Positions 8,425 to 17,755 are shown, counted from the first letter of the stretch. The stretch: DNA of 64,000 nt from CAZMVY01 sp964617875 (GCA_964617875.1 CAZUAI010000011.1:26222-90221); one strand, 5' to 3'. Translations and numbers: made by a program. The notes: generated by a model not told the origin, from the letters alone.

Positions 8425-10461
8425 CTATGTTCTGAGCGTGTGCCGGCGCCACCAGCACAGGACGAGAATCGCCCACAGGATGTCCGCTCGCTCGTGACGG
8501 CGGCGCAGGTGCTCGTGCCACAGGCGGTCGGCAACGCGCGGATCGATCCCCAGATCCGCGAGCACGTCGGCGCGGACGACGTCGGCGTACAGCCCGCGCA
8601 ACTCGTTTCGCAGGAACTCGCCGATCGGGACCTCGAAGCCCATCTTCCGGTGGCCGAGCACCTCGGCGGGCAGGCGGTCGCGATACGCATCGCGGAGGAT
8701 GTGTTTCTGCGGGCCCGGGCGCGCCGGGTCGATCCTGTATTCGATCGGCAGGCTCGTCGTGAACTCCACGACCGCCGGATCGAGGAACGGCACGCGGACC
8801 TCGAGGGCATGCAACATGCCGGCCGTGTCCACCTTGCACAGCATGTCCGCGGGCAGACTGAACGCGACGTCCGCCAGCAGCAGCGGTGTCAGCTCGTCGC
8901 GGCCCGCCTCTGTCGGCGTCAACATGCGTTCGCTCGTCGTGGCGCGGGCATCTTGCCTGCGTCCGGCCGCGGGCCGGCAACCTGCACCACAAGGAGACGA
9001 TTCTGACGGCGCCGGCGACGCGAAGCCGGGCGCGAGGTCCTCGGCGGCCTGCCGGAGCAGCGCGGCCAACGGCGGGGCCGGTCCGCCCGGGAGGAGCCCG
9101 GCCAGCGTCTCGGGCTCGGCGATCCGCGACCACGCCGCGTGACGTTCGAACGGGTCGGCCGAATCCGCCCGGAGCAGCTTGCGCGCCTGGCGGACGCGGT
9201 TCAGCCAACGGCTGGACTTGGCGGACGGCGCGGCCGCCAGCAGCGGCTCGATGAGCCAGCGCCGCACGAAACGGGGCATCCGCCGATACCGCGCCAGATA
9301 GTGATGCCCCAGATACCGCCAGTACCCGCCGAACAGTTCGTCGCCCCCGTCGCCGCTGAGCGCAACCGTCACGTGACGCCGCGTGTGCAGGCTCACAAGG
9401 CTCGTCGGGATCAGCGAGCTGTCGGCGAACGGTTCGCCAAGGTGGTCGAGCAGCGCGGGAACCGCGCCGATCACGTCGCCGAACGTAAGCTTGAACTCGT
9501 GGTGCTCGGTGCCGTAGCGATCGGCGACGAGTCGCGCGTATCGCGTCTCGTCGTACTGCGGCTGGTCCGCGTAGCCGATCGAAAACGTCTTCACGGTGCC
9601 GCCGGCCGCCGCCAGCTCGGAGACGACCACCGACGAATCCAGCCCGCCCGACAGAAACGCGCCGAGCGGCACATCCGCGATCCGCCTCGCACGAACGGCG
9701 GCAGCAATGTGCCCGCGAAGCCGTTCCTGGGCCTCGGTATACGTGGGCGACGCCCCATCGCCCGCCGCGATGCGGTAGTAACGGCGCGGCGGACGAACGC
9801 CCGACGCATCGAACTCGAGCACATGCCCCGGCGGCAGCTTGTATACGCCCTGAAAGATGGTCAGTGGATGCGGAATAAAGCCGAGCGAGAGATACAGGTG
9901 CAGCGCTTCGCGATCGACCAGCGGTGTGCCGTCGAGCAGCGGGAGCAGCGCGCGCACCTCGCTGGCGAAGGCCAGACGCGGTGCCCCCGACGCGTCGCAG
10001 GCTGCGTAGTACAGCGGCTTCTTCCCGAACCGATCCCGAGCGACGAATCCCCGTCTGTCCGCAATATCCACGAACGCGAACGCCCACATGCCGTTGAGCC
10101 GTGACAGCCCGTCCACGCCCCAGTGCATCATCGCGGCGAGCAGCGCCTCGGTGTCGCACCGCGTGTGGAACGTCGTCCGGCCCTCCAACTCACGGCGTAC
10201 GTCGGTAAAGTTGTACACCTCACCGTTGTAGACGAGGTGCCAACGGCCCGTCGGGTCGGCGAAAGGCTGGTGCCCGGCGGCCGAGAGGTCGAGCACGGCG
10301 AGCCGCGTGTGGGCAAGCCCGACGGCGAAGCCCGCCGTGCGATGCTGCCAGAGGCCCTGGTCGTCGGGCCCGCGGTGCCGCAGGGCATCCCGGGCGGCGG
10401 CCAGCGACTCGGCCGGAACCGGTCGCCCGGAGAGATCTATCACGCCCGCGATCCCGCACAT
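8425..10461 (-). CDS. asnB: Asparagine synthetase (glutamine-hydrolysing)
   Basis: 678 residues. Met1 is followed by Cys2 (MCGIAGVIDLSG), the class II glutaminase nucleophile. The glutaminase domain holds RHRGPDD, HTRLAVLDLS and VYNGEVYN. The synthetase domain has the PP-loop LSGGLDSSVV (about residues 255-265), SGDGGDELFGGY, and LPADMLCKVDTAGMLHALEVRVPFLD. It transfers ammonia from Gln to Asp, or to a related acceptor, using ATP. About residues 488-507 are encoded by a palindromic repeat inserted in frame in a linker just before the LPADMLCKVD helix; no known AsnB element maps there. A standalone cytoplasmic gene; homologues also serve in exopolysaccharide loci. Confidence 0.93.
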   Translation of the reverse strand: MCGIAGVIDLSGRPVPAESLAAARDALRHRGPDDQGLWQHRTAGFAVGLAHTRLAVLDLSAAGHQPFADPTGRWHLVYNGEVYNFTDVRRELEGRTTFHTRCDTEALLAAMMHWGVDGLSRLNGMWAFAFVDIADRRGFVARDRFGKKPLYYAACDASGAPRLAFASEVRALLPLLDGTPLVDREALHLYLSLGFIPHPLTIFQGVYKLPPGHVLEFDASGVRPPRRYYRIAAGDGASPTYTEAQERLRGHIAAAVRARRIADVPLGAFLSGGLDSSVVVSELAAAGGTVKTFSIGYADQPQYDETRYARLVADRYGTEHHEFKLTFGDVIGAVPALLDHLGEPFADSSLIPTSLVSLHTRRHVTVALSGDGGDELFGGYWRYLGHHYLARYRRMPRFVRRWLIEPLLAAAPSAKSSRWLNRVRQARKLLRADSADPFERHAAWSRIAEPETLAGLLPGGPAPPLAALLRQAAEDLAPGFASPAPSESSPCGAGCRPAAGRRQDARATTSERMLTPTEAGRDELTPLLLADVAFSLPADMLCKVDTAGMLHALEVRVPFLDPAVVEFTTSLPIEYRIDPARPGPQKHILRDAYRDRLPAEVLGHRKMGFEVPIGEFLRNELRGLYADVVRADVLADLGIDPRVADRLWHEHLRRRHERADILWAILVLCWWRRHTLRT
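8939..8990. repeat. Palindromic repeat inserted in asnB
   Basis: An imperfect hairpin. The outer arms start GTGGCGCGGG and end CCTGCACCAC (9 of 10 pairs, one of them G-T), and there is an inner perfect stem CCGGCC-gcg-GGCCGG. The first 26 bases closely match the repeat in rsmJ at 29873-29898. The copy keeps the asnB frame open. Confidence 0.75.
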
Positions 10462-10706
10462 GAGGGCGATTCTTTCGCCTCAGGACCGGGAATGCAAGGC
10501 CGTGTGCCACTGCCCGGCCGGCGGTGCCCCCACCACGGGGGATCTTGCCGGACCGCACCGCGGCCACGGCGGCGGCACACAGACGTGAGCCCGCCGGCGA
10601 AGACAGGACGCCGTCCGGTGAAGGACTTTCTCCGTCCCATATCGTTAGATCAAGTCGCGCCCCGGGCCGGCCGAAAAACAGATGGTCTTGCCAGGAGCCG
10701 TGTTCT

Positions 10707-11558
10707 GTGGTCCAGGCCGAGCCGCAGATGGAGCTGATCTGTGAGGGTGAGCCGGTGCCCGGGGCGCCGTGTCCCGCCCTGTGCCGGGTCGGCGCCCGGC
10801 TTGAGCAGTTCGACGAACAGCTCCGGCTTGCCAGCCACGTTCAGCGGGATCTGCTGCCCGATCCGATGCCGTCTTCGCTGACGGCCTGCTTCCATGCCCT
10901 GTTCCTCCCGGCCGACCACGTCAGCGGCGACATCTACGACGTCGTGCGGCTCGACGAGGCCCATCTGGCGATCTCGCTCGCCGACGCCACCGGCCACGGC
11001 ATGCCCGCGGCGCTGCTCACCGTCCTTATCAAACGGTTGTTCCGCGGCAAGGTCATCGAGAACGACAACTACCGCATCCTCGAGCCCGACGAAGTCCTGG
11101 CCAACATGAACCGCGAGATGCTCGAGATGAACCTGTCGCACTGCCAGTTCGTCACCGGCTCGCACGCGATCTACAACGAGCGGACGCGGCGCCTCCGCTG
11201 GTCCCGCGGCGGTCTGCCGCATCCGATTCTCGCGCCGGCCGATGCGCCCCCGGCCTTTGCCCGCAGCACGGGCGTTCTCCTCGGCGCGGTCGAGAGCCCG
11301 ATCTTCGACGTGGCCGAAGCGACCCTGAACCCGGGCGACAAGCTCTACTTCTACACGGACGGGCTCGAGGCCCTGCTCTGCCGCCGCCGCGCCGGCGAGA
11401 ACCCGTTCGACCTGTCCACCACCGCCTGGTTCAACACGCTCCGCGGACGCAGCCCGATGGAGGCCCTCGCCGAAATCGCCGAGACCCGCAGTACCCTGCG
11501 GCACGACGCCTGGCCCTGCGACGACATCACCGTCGTGTGCATCGAGTGTACGGCCTGA
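10707..11558 (+). CDS. SpoIIE-family PP2C-type serine phosphatase
   Basis: About 283 residues if translation starts at the GTG at 10707, which has AGGAG nine bases upstream; an ATG at 10728 is the alternative, and the open frame reaches back to 10524. The domain begins ASHVQRDLLPDPMPS, typical of RsbU/SpoIIE phosphatases that follow a sensor module. It contains ADHVSGDIYDVV (metal-binding Asp), ISLADATGHGMPAALLTVL and LYFYTDGLEALL, and ends with DDITVVCI. These enzymes dephosphorylate phospho-Ser anti-anti-sigma factors in partner-switching pathways. No sensor or STAS partner is encoded nearby. Divergent from asnB with a shared 245-bp upstream region. Confidence 0.85.
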   Translation: MVQAEPQMELICEGEPVPGAPCPALCRVGARLEQFDEQLRLASHVQRDLLPDPMPSSLTACFHALFLPADHVSGDIYDVVRLDEAHLAISLADATGHGMPAALLTVLIKRLFRGKVIENDNYRILEPDEVLANMNREMLEMNLSHCQFVTGSHAIYNERTRRLRWSRGGLPHPILAPADAPPAFARSTGVLLGAVESPIFDVAEATLNPGDKLYFYTDGLEALLCRRRAGENPFDLSTTAWFNTLRGRSPMEALAEIAETRSTLRHDAWPCDDITVVCIECTA

Positions 11559-11605
11559 CGCCGTCGGGCCTTGTTCCGTCGTCGTCGCCTCCCCACAATG
11601 TCGGC

Positions 11606-12073
11606 ATGCCTTCGCTCCTCGCGGTCGATCTCGGCCTCAAGACCGGCCTCGCGCTCTACGGCCGGGACGGACGACTGATCTGGTATCGCTCGCGGCATTT
11701 CGGCACCACGGAGCGCCTGCGGCGCGGCGTACACGGCGTGCTGGGCGGCACCCCGGACCTCTTGCGCCTCGTGATCGAGGGCGGCGGCGCGCTCGCCGTC
11801 GTCTGGGCCCGCGAGGCCGAGCGCCGCGGACTGGAGGTCCGCCGGACCAGCGCCGACGAATGGCGACGGCTGCTCCTGTACCCACGCCAGCGTCGAAGCG
11901 GCGCCGACGCCAAGCGGCACGCGGCCGCTCTGGCCCGCCGGATCATCGCCTGGTCCGGCGCCGCCCGACCGACCTCCCTGCGGCACGATGCGGCCGAGGC
12001 CATTCTCATCGGCCTCTGGGCCGTCATCGACGCCGGGTGGCTCGAGGCCGTGCCGCGCGAGCTGCAACCATAG
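11606..12073 (+). CDS. RuvC-like RNase H-fold nuclease
   Basis: 155 residues from ATG 11606. The fold order is recognisable: strand 1 with the first acid (LLAVDLGLKTGLALY), a glutamate after strand 4 (RLVIEGGGALAVVWAREAE), and a C-terminal helix with the last acid (LRHDAAEAILIGLWAVI). This DxG-E-D arrangement is that of RuvC and related RNase H-like nucleases. It is shorter than E. coli RuvC and not obviously the housekeeping resolvase, since no ruvA or ruvB is adjacent. It lies 47 bases after the phosphatase gene, possibly cotranscribed. Cytoplasmic; cleavage of branched DNA is inferred from the fold only. Confidence 0.7.
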   Translation: MPSLLAVDLGLKTGLALYGRDGRLIWYRSRHFGTTERLRRGVHGVLGGTPDLLRLVIEGGGALAVVWAREAERRGLEVRRTSADEWRRLLLYPRQRRSGADAKRHAAALARRIIAWSGAARPTSLRHDAAEAILIGLWAVIDAGWLEAVPRELQP

Positions 12074-12111
12074 ACGGGCGCCGTGCGGACGTGCGGCGGA
12101 CGACAGGCCGT

Positions 12112-14625
12112 TCAGCGAGCGGCGGCGGCTGAACGAACCTCGACCGGGCCCAGCAGGCCCGACGGACGGCGATGGGCCGGGTCGTACCGGTTCGCCAGGG
12201 AATTGGTGACCTCGACCTCGAGTTCGTTTGTGCCCGCGCGAACCGCCCCGGTCGCATCCCATGTGTACGGCGCCCAGAAGCGGGGCCCGAGTGTGACGCC
12301 GTTCAGTCGAACAACCGCGAAGTCGCCCACGCGGCCGAGGTCCAGCTCGAAACGGCGGTCGCCGCGCTCGGCCATATCGAACGTCGCACGGTACGTCAGC
12401 GTCCCCGCGAACGACTCCAGGCTCCTGGACGAGACCCAGTCGCCCAGCGCCCGCCCGACGACCTTGCCGGCCGGGTCCGTCACCGTCCACGGCCCCGCCA
12501 CGGCCACGCGGCGGGAAACGGGCGCCGTCGCCGCGATTGCCGCCGCCGTCGCCCCTGGCGCCACGGGCTGGCGCCGATCGACGCACAGCACGATGCTCTC
12601 ACGCCGGCCGAGCCGCAGCGGCATCCTCATGCGGCCCGCATCGGCTCGCTCCACGGCGGCCGGGCAGAACCGCCCCGCCCACGCATCGAACCACTCCGCC
12701 CGCCCTGTGCAGCGGACCGCCACGGCCGTATCGATCGGCCCTTCCCCCTCGTTGACGAACAGGTAGAAGTCCACGCCGTGCTTGACCACGTGTGCGCAGC
12801 GCAGGTCCGCCGCCGGCGGATCGGCGACGACATCGCGCTGATCCGCGGGCACGAGCACGCCGGTCACCTCGCCACGACAGTGCCGGACCCGGCCTCCCGC
12901 CGCCTCGAAGGCCCGGATCCGCGCGGCCACCGGCTCGCCCGGCGGGGCATCGCGGTCCACGATCAGCGTCGTGTACCGCGCCTCGCCGACGACGAGCGCC
13001 GCCCCCTCGATGCGTGCCTGCTCGCAGAGCCGCCAGTCCTCGAGGTAGCTGTAATCGACCTGGTTCCGCAGGAGCCACTTCGCCGCCCGCCACGGCAGGT
13101 CGTTGTTGGACGCCAGGATAGCGACGTCGCACACCGGCCGGCTGTCCGTCAGCAGGCCGCACAGCCGCGTCGTGTAGTCGGCGAACAGGCGGTAGTGCGG
13201 CCACCACGCGTTGTGCGGCCCGACGTCCGGCGGGCGCTCCAGGACCCGGTCGTCGCGGATCGAATAGTAGAACGCGTGCGGATAGAGCAGGTTCACGCCG
13301 CGGACCATCAGCCAGTCCGCGAGCCACTTCATCTCCTCCATCGTGAGCTGCCAGCCGAACGCCCCATAGACCTCGTTGGCGTTGCGGCGGCGGCCGTCGT
13401 GCCGGGCGACGCTGCTCGAGCACTTGCCGAGGACGCTGTGCGGGCCCTCGACGGCCGACGGCGTGTTCGGCAGGACCGCCCGCCAGACGATGTCCTGGCC
13501 GGGGATCTGGAAGTGCCGCAGCGGCCGGATCTCCGCCCCGCCCGCCGGGTGCCCCGTCAGCGCCACACCGTGCGCGCCGCACCAGGCCGAGAGCGGGCGG
13601 TAGTAGGTCTCATCCAGGCGATCGGCGAGCGTCCGAGCGAAGTCCTCGCGGACCTTCCCCGTCTGCCCGCCGAGGTCGTAGAACAGCGCCGGCAGCAGCG
13701 GGAGGATCGAGTATCCGCGCCGCCGCTCGAAGTCGGCGGCAAACCCGCCGGTCCACGGCTTGAGCCCGCGGCGGCCGCGCCGCCCCAGCATGCTCGGCTC
13801 ATCCGTGAACACGGCGATAACGGTCTTGCCGAAGTGATCCCTGAGGGCGTCATAGTAGACGTCATAGGCGAAGCGGAGGAACGCCTTCATCGCGTCGGGG
13901 TTCAGCAGATCGGCGGCGGGCGGGGCGCCCGGCTGGTTGTCCTCCTCGCCCTCGTGGACGCCGCGGATGCGGCCCTCTGACGACACGCACGCGAACGTCA
14001 TCACGCGCCACGCCCCGGCCGGCAGCGCGGCCGACGTGGCCCCGGGCTCGACGACGCGAACGCCCTGCGGATCGAGCGCGTTCTTGTCGTTCAGCCGCCG
14101 CGCGATCACCGTCGCGACGACGTCGCCGTCCGTCTTCAGCGGCACCGCCACCGGGGCCGGACCGGTGATGTCCTGGCTCACGACCGCCAGCCCCTTCGCC
14201 GCAAATGCCGGGTTCGACCTGACCACCCGGCCGTGCGCTGAGCCGGACGGGTACATCCCTTCGTCGTAGAGGCACACGCGCATGCCCGTGCGGGCCGCCT
14301 CCTCCACCGCGACGCGGACGTGATGCAGCCATCGTTCGCCCATGTACGGGATCTCGGCGGGAAGCCCCATCCGCCCGTGGATGACGAAACCGTACACGCC
14401 GTGGGCGCGAAAATCCGCCAGTTGCCGCCGGATCTCGTCGTCGTCGAGGGCGTCGTTCCAGAACCAGAACGGCATCTGGCTGAACTCGGCGTTCGGGGCG
14501 AGCAGCTCGCGCCGCCAGTCCGGCCGTGAACCGACGGCCGGCGTGCAGCCCGCCAGCCACAACCCGGCAAGAACGAAAGCGGCTCCGCCAAGAGCCGCAC
14601 GGCGATACGCCATCCAATCGCGCAT
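12112..14625 (-). CDS. GH106-like lipoprotein glycoside hydrolase (putative alpha-L-rhamnosidase)
   Basis: 837 residues; lipoprotein signal LAGLWLAGC with the lipid Cys near residue 27. The N-terminal barrel opens with FSQMPFWFWNDALDDDEIRR and GFVIHGRMGLP, followed by VCLYDEGMYPSGSAHG; the YPSG motif and the later AVFTDEPSMLG are characteristic of GH106-type alpha-L-rhamnosidases and relatives. The C-terminus is a GH2-type jelly roll (LTYRATFDMAERGDRRFELD, VRLNGVTLGPRFW). The predicted role is release of rhamnose or a related sugar from complex glycans at the cell surface. Start at 14625 or the in-frame ATG 14613; neither has a strong Shine-Dalgarno. Confidence 0.82.
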   Translation of the reverse strand: MRDWMAYRRAALGGAAFVLAGLWLAGCTPAVGSRPDWRRELLAPNAEFSQMPFWFWNDALDDDEIRRQLADFRAHGVYGFVIHGRMGLPAEIPYMGERWLHHVRVAVEEAARTGMRVCLYDEGMYPSGSAHGRVVRSNPAFAAKGLAVVSQDITGPAPVAVPLKTDGDVVATVIARRLNDKNALDPQGVRVVEPGATSAALPAGAWRVMTFACVSSEGRIRGVHEGEEDNQPGAPPAADLLNPDAMKAFLRFAYDVYYDALRDHFGKTVIAVFTDEPSMLGRRGRRGLKPWTGGFAADFERRRGYSILPLLPALFYDLGGQTGKVREDFARTLADRLDETYYRPLSAWCGAHGVALTGHPAGGAEIRPLRHFQIPGQDIVWRAVLPNTPSAVEGPHSVLGKCSSSVARHDGRRRNANEVYGAFGWQLTMEEMKWLADWLMVRGVNLLYPHAFYYSIRDDRVLERPPDVGPHNAWWPHYRLFADYTTRLCGLLTDSRPVCDVAILASNNDLPWRAAKWLLRNQVDYSYLEDWRLCEQARIEGAALVVGEARYTTLIVDRDAPPGEPVAARIRAFEAAGGRVRHCRGEVTGVLVPADQRDVVADPPAADLRCAHVVKHGVDFYLFVNEGEGPIDTAVAVRCTGRAEWFDAWAGRFCPAAVERADAGRMRMPLRLGRRESIVLCVDRRQPVAPGATAAAIAATAPVSRRVAVAGPWTVTDPAGKVVGRALGDWVSSRSLESFAGTLTYRATFDMAERGDRRFELDLGRVGDFAVVRLNGVTLGPRFWAPYTWDATGAVRAGTNELEVEVTNSLANRYDPAHRRPSGLLGPVEVRSAAAAR

Positions 14626-14777
14626 TCACCAAGTGTCGTCGCCGCCGGCCACCCCCGTCAAGCCGGCTCATCGCCCGCCGCGGCTCAGGACGGTCGCATC
14701 CGGACGACTTGGCGTGCCGGCGCCGCAGTGTTACAGTCACGGGCGGCGCTGCGACCATCGGGCGCCCGGAACGCCTC

Positions 14778-15410
14778 ATGCTGGACTGGAATGAGTACGT
14801 CAAGATCTTTGTCGCGCTGCTGGTGATCACCGACCCGGTGGGCATCGTACCGGTCTTTCTCACGCTGACGTCGGGACGTTCGCCGCGCGAGCGGCACCGC
14901 GCGGCGCGGGCGGCGGCGATAGGGATGGCGGCCGTGCTCGTCGTCGCGGCCATCGCGGGCGGCGCGATCATGCGGGCGTTCGGAGCGGGAATCCCCGCGT
15001 TCCAGGTCGGCGCCGGGATCATCCTGCTCGTCATGGCCGTCGAGATGCTGCAGGCGCGCCTCGACAGCACGCGCCAGGCCCCCGGCGAGGCCGAGGAGGC
15101 CGAGGAAAAGGACGATGTGGCGATGGTGCCGCTGGCCGTTCCGTTGCTGGCGGGCCCGGGGGCGATCAGCACGGTGATCGTGTACGCGCACGGCGGCGCC
15201 GGCCGGTCGCACAGCCTCGCCGTGTGCGGCATTATCATCGTCGTGGCGACCATCGTCTGGTTGGCGCTGCGGCTCGCCGGGCCGATCGCCCGCGTGCTCG
15301 GGCGTACCGGCATCAACATCGCGAACCGGCTCATGGGTCTGATCCTGGCGGCGGTCGCCGTCGCGCTGGTGGCGGACGGGCTCAAGGGGCTCTTTCCCGG
15401 TCTTCGGTAG
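14778..15410 (+). CDS. MarC-family integral membrane protein
   Basis: 210 residues from ATG 14778. MarC/YhgN family features: an N-terminal membrane helix (KIFVALLVITDPVGIVPVFL, with the conserved DPxG), a second hydrophobic block, VPLAVPLLAGPGAISTVIVY in the middle, and NRLMGLILAAVAVALVADGL at the end. About six membrane helices are expected. Cytoplasmic membrane; the family function is not established and older links to antibiotic resistance were not upheld. It stops 24 bases before the first CNNM gene, on the same strand, and may share its transcript. Confidence 0.9.
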   Translation: MLDWNEYVKIFVALLVITDPVGIVPVFLTLTSGRSPRERHRAARAAAIGMAAVLVVAAIAGGAIMRAFGAGIPAFQVGAGIILLVMAVEMLQARLDSTRQAPGEAEEAEEKDDVAMVPLAVPLLAGPGAISTVIVYAHGGAGRSHSLAVCGIIIVVATIVWLALRLAGPIARVLGRTGINIANRLMGLILAAVAVALVADGLKGLFPGLR

Positions 15411-15434
15411 ACCGGGCCGGGCGCAGGGACGTCG

Positions 15435-16742
15435 ATGATCCGTCTTGCCGCGGAAAACGTCTTGCACCTGCTCGCGATCGGCGCCCTGCTGGTCGTCGTG
15501 GCGTTCTTCAGCGGGGCCGAAACGTCGCTTTTCACCCTCACGCGCCACCAGTTGAAGACCTTCCGCGCCGGCGCGAATCCGCTTCTTCGCCTTGCCGCCC
15601 GCCTCCTCGACAGGCCCCAGGAAACGCTGGTCACCATTCTCCTGGGCAACATGTCGGCCAACGTCCTGTTCTTCGCCTCGGCCTCCGTGCTGGTGATCAG
15701 CAGCGCCCGGTACGTGGGCGGCGTCACGAGCGCGGTCCTCGGCGTCGTGCCGGCGCTCGCGATCATCTTCTTCGGCGGCGTCCTGCCGAAGGTCTTCGCC
15801 GCCGCCTACCCGGCGTTCGTCGCCGGCCTGGTCGCCGGCCCGCTGTACGGCTTTCATCGCGTGATCCGGCCGGTCTGCGTCATCCTTCAGCGCGGGCTCG
15901 TCACGCCCGGCGTGCGCCTGCTCACGCCGCCGGGACGCGGGCCGCGCCCGGTCGGGCACGCCGAACTCAACGAGCTGCTGGAGCACTCGGCGGCGCAGGG
16001 CCTGCTCGCGCCCGGCGAGAGCGAGCTGCTCCGCGAGGTCGTCGAGCTGGGCACGATCCGGGCGCGCGAGATCGTCGTGCCGCGCGTGGACATGATCACG
16101 TTCGACATTACGCAGGGACGCGAGGCGTTTCTCGACCTCGTGCGCGCGAAACGGGTCAAGCGGGTCCCCGCCTGGCGCGACCAGCCCGACAACATCGTCG
16201 GCATGCTCCACGCCCGCGACGTCCTGCTCAAGCCCGACGATCCGCTGGAAGACCTCCTCCGCCCGGCCTGGTTCGTGCCGGAGGCGAAAACGATCGACGG
16301 CCTCCTGCGCGACTTCCAGCACACGGGCCGCGAGATCGCCATCGCCGTGGACGAGTACGGCGGGATCACCGGCCTCCTCACGCTCGAGGACGTGATCGCC
16401 GAGGTCGTCGGCGAGGTCTTCGAACTCGGCGAGGGCCCCCCGCCGCTCGTGCGGCAGATCGGCGAAGACGCATGGCTTGTCAGCGGCCGGCTGAGCATCC
16501 GCGAATGGGCGGAGGCGTTCGGCCAGCGGTTCGCGGACTTCGGCGTCGATACGATCGGCGGGCTGATCGCCGTGCGGCTCGGCCGCGTCGCCCGCGTCGG
16601 CGATGCGCTCAAGCTCCGCAACCTGCTCCTCACCGTGACGCGGGTGCTGCGCCACCGCATCGTCGAGGTGCGGCTGGACCGGATCGCCGACGACGCGGAC
16701 GGCCGGACCGCGCCCGCCGAACCGAAGGAGCCCCCGCCATGA
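15435..16742 (+). CDS. CNNM/CorC-type membrane protein with CBS pair
   Basis: 435 residues. The order is typical of the HlyC/CorC family: a CNNM (DUF21) membrane domain in residues about 1-190 (AFFSGAETSLFTLTRHQLK, FGGVLPKVFAAAYPAFVA), a CBS pair at about 200-335 (RAREIVVPRVDMITFDI; IAIAVDEYGGITGLLTLEDV), and a C-terminal transporter-associated FAD-like domain at about 345-425 (WLVSGRLSIREWAEAFG). Members are implicated in Mg2+ or Co2+ efflux. Its TGA stop overlaps the ATG of the next gene, so the two are translationally coupled. Confidence 0.92.
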   Translation: MIRLAAENVLHLLAIGALLVVVAFFSGAETSLFTLTRHQLKTFRAGANPLLRLAARLLDRPQETLVTILLGNMSANVLFFASASVLVISSARYVGGVTSAVLGVVPALAIIFFGGVLPKVFAAAYPAFVAGLVAGPLYGFHRVIRPVCVILQRGLVTPGVRLLTPPGRGPRPVGHAELNELLEHSAAQGLLAPGESELLREVVELGTIRAREIVVPRVDMITFDITQGREAFLDLVRAKRVKRVPAWRDQPDNIVGMLHARDVLLKPDDPLEDLLRPAWFVPEAKTIDGLLRDFQHTGREIAIAVDEYGGITGLLTLEDVIAEVVGEVFELGEGPPPLVRQIGEDAWLVSGRLSIREWAEAFGQRFADFGVDTIGGLIAVRLGRVARVGDALKLRNLLLTVTRVLRHRIVEVRLDRIADDADGRTAPAEPKEPPP

Positions 16743-17755
16743 TCGCCGTGGTTCCCGTTGCCACCGCGACGCTCCTGTTCTGGCTGGCGCTGTGCGTCGT
16801 CGGCGTGCTGCTCTCCGGGGCTTACAGCGGCATGGAGATCGGCTGTTACCGGCTGAGCGAGGTGCGGCTTCGCCTCGAGGCCGAGCGGCACGGGGGCTGG
16901 TGGCGGCGGCTCCTGGAACTCAACCGACACCGGGATCGGCTCATCTGCATCATCCTGATCGGAAACAGCTTCGCCGATTACATCGCCACGGGATCGGCCA
17001 CGGTCCTGCTCACCCGGATGGGCTTGTCGGAACGCGAGACCGAACTCTATGCCACGATCGCCCTGGCGCCGGCGCTGTTCGTCGTCGGCGAGATGATCCC
17101 CAAGGCCCTGATGCAGATTCGCGCCGACACGCTGACGGTCCGCGGCACGTGGCTGCTCGAAGGAAGCCGCTACCTGTTCACGTACACCGGCCTGCTCGGG
17201 GCGGTGCAGGCCGCGACACGCGGCGTCCTGTGGCTCTTCGGCCATCGCGGAGAGGGGGCCGAGGTCCTTTCGCCCCACGAACGGATTCGCGCGATCCTCC
17301 TCGACCAGACGGCCAGCGGCCTGCTCAGCCCCGTCCAGCTCGACGTCGCCCGCAGCGTGCTCGACGTCCGCGAGGTCCGCACGCGCGAGGCCATGACGCC
17401 CATGAGCCGCGTCGTCATGATCGACGAGGACGCCGACCGCGAGCAGCTCGAGGAGGCCGCCGCGGGCAACGACTTCACGCGGCTGCTTGTCCACGCCTCG
17501 GGCGACCGACGGCGGATCATCGGGTTCGTCAACGTGATCGAGGTCCTGCTGCCGGAAGAGCCGGCCGGCGAACTCCGGCCCTTCATCCGGCCGATCGTCC
17601 ACCTCGACGCCGACCGCCCCGTCAGCGCCTCGCTCGTCGCCCTGCGCGAGGCCCGCTGCCCGATGGGCCTCGTTCACGACGTCCGCGGTCGTCCCATCGG
17701 CCTGGCCACCGTCAAGGACCTCGCCGAGAAGATCGTCGGCGACGTGACGCCGTAG
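16739..17755 (+). CDS. Second CNNM-type membrane protein, short form
   Basis: 338 residues starting at ATG 16739 inside the stop of the preceding paralogue (ATGA overlap). The CNNM domain is clear (GVLLSGAYSGMEIGCYRLSE, LAPALFVVGEMIPKAL), followed by CBS modules (REAMTPMSRVVMIDED; CPMGLVHDVRGRPIGLATVK). It ends after the second CBS motif and lacks the C-terminal CorC_HlyC domain of its neighbour. Tandem long and short CNNM proteins suggest a heteromeric assembly for divalent-cation transport; this is inference. Confidence 0.9.
   Translation: MIAVVPVATATLLFWLALCVVGVLLSGAYSGMEIGCYRLSEVRLRLEAERHGGWWRRLLELNRHRDRLICIILIGNSFADYIATGSATVLLTRMGLSERETELYATIALAPALFVVGEMIPKALMQIRADTLTVRGTWLLEGSRYLFTYTGLLGAVQAATRGVLWLFGHRGEGAEVLSPHERIRAILLDQTASGLLSPVQLDVARSVLDVREVRTREAMTPMSRVVMIDEDADREQLEEAAAGNDFTRLLVHASGDRRRIIGFVNVIEVLLPEEPAGELRPFIRPIVHLDADRPVSASLVALREARCPMGLVHDVRGRPIGLATVKDLAEKIVGDVTP

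Noticed and set aside
15224..16738. N-terminal extension of 505 residues for the second CNNM protein
   Set aside because: It is another frame of the first CNNM gene and reads as Arg/Ala-rich noise; the ATG at 16739 starts the true domain.
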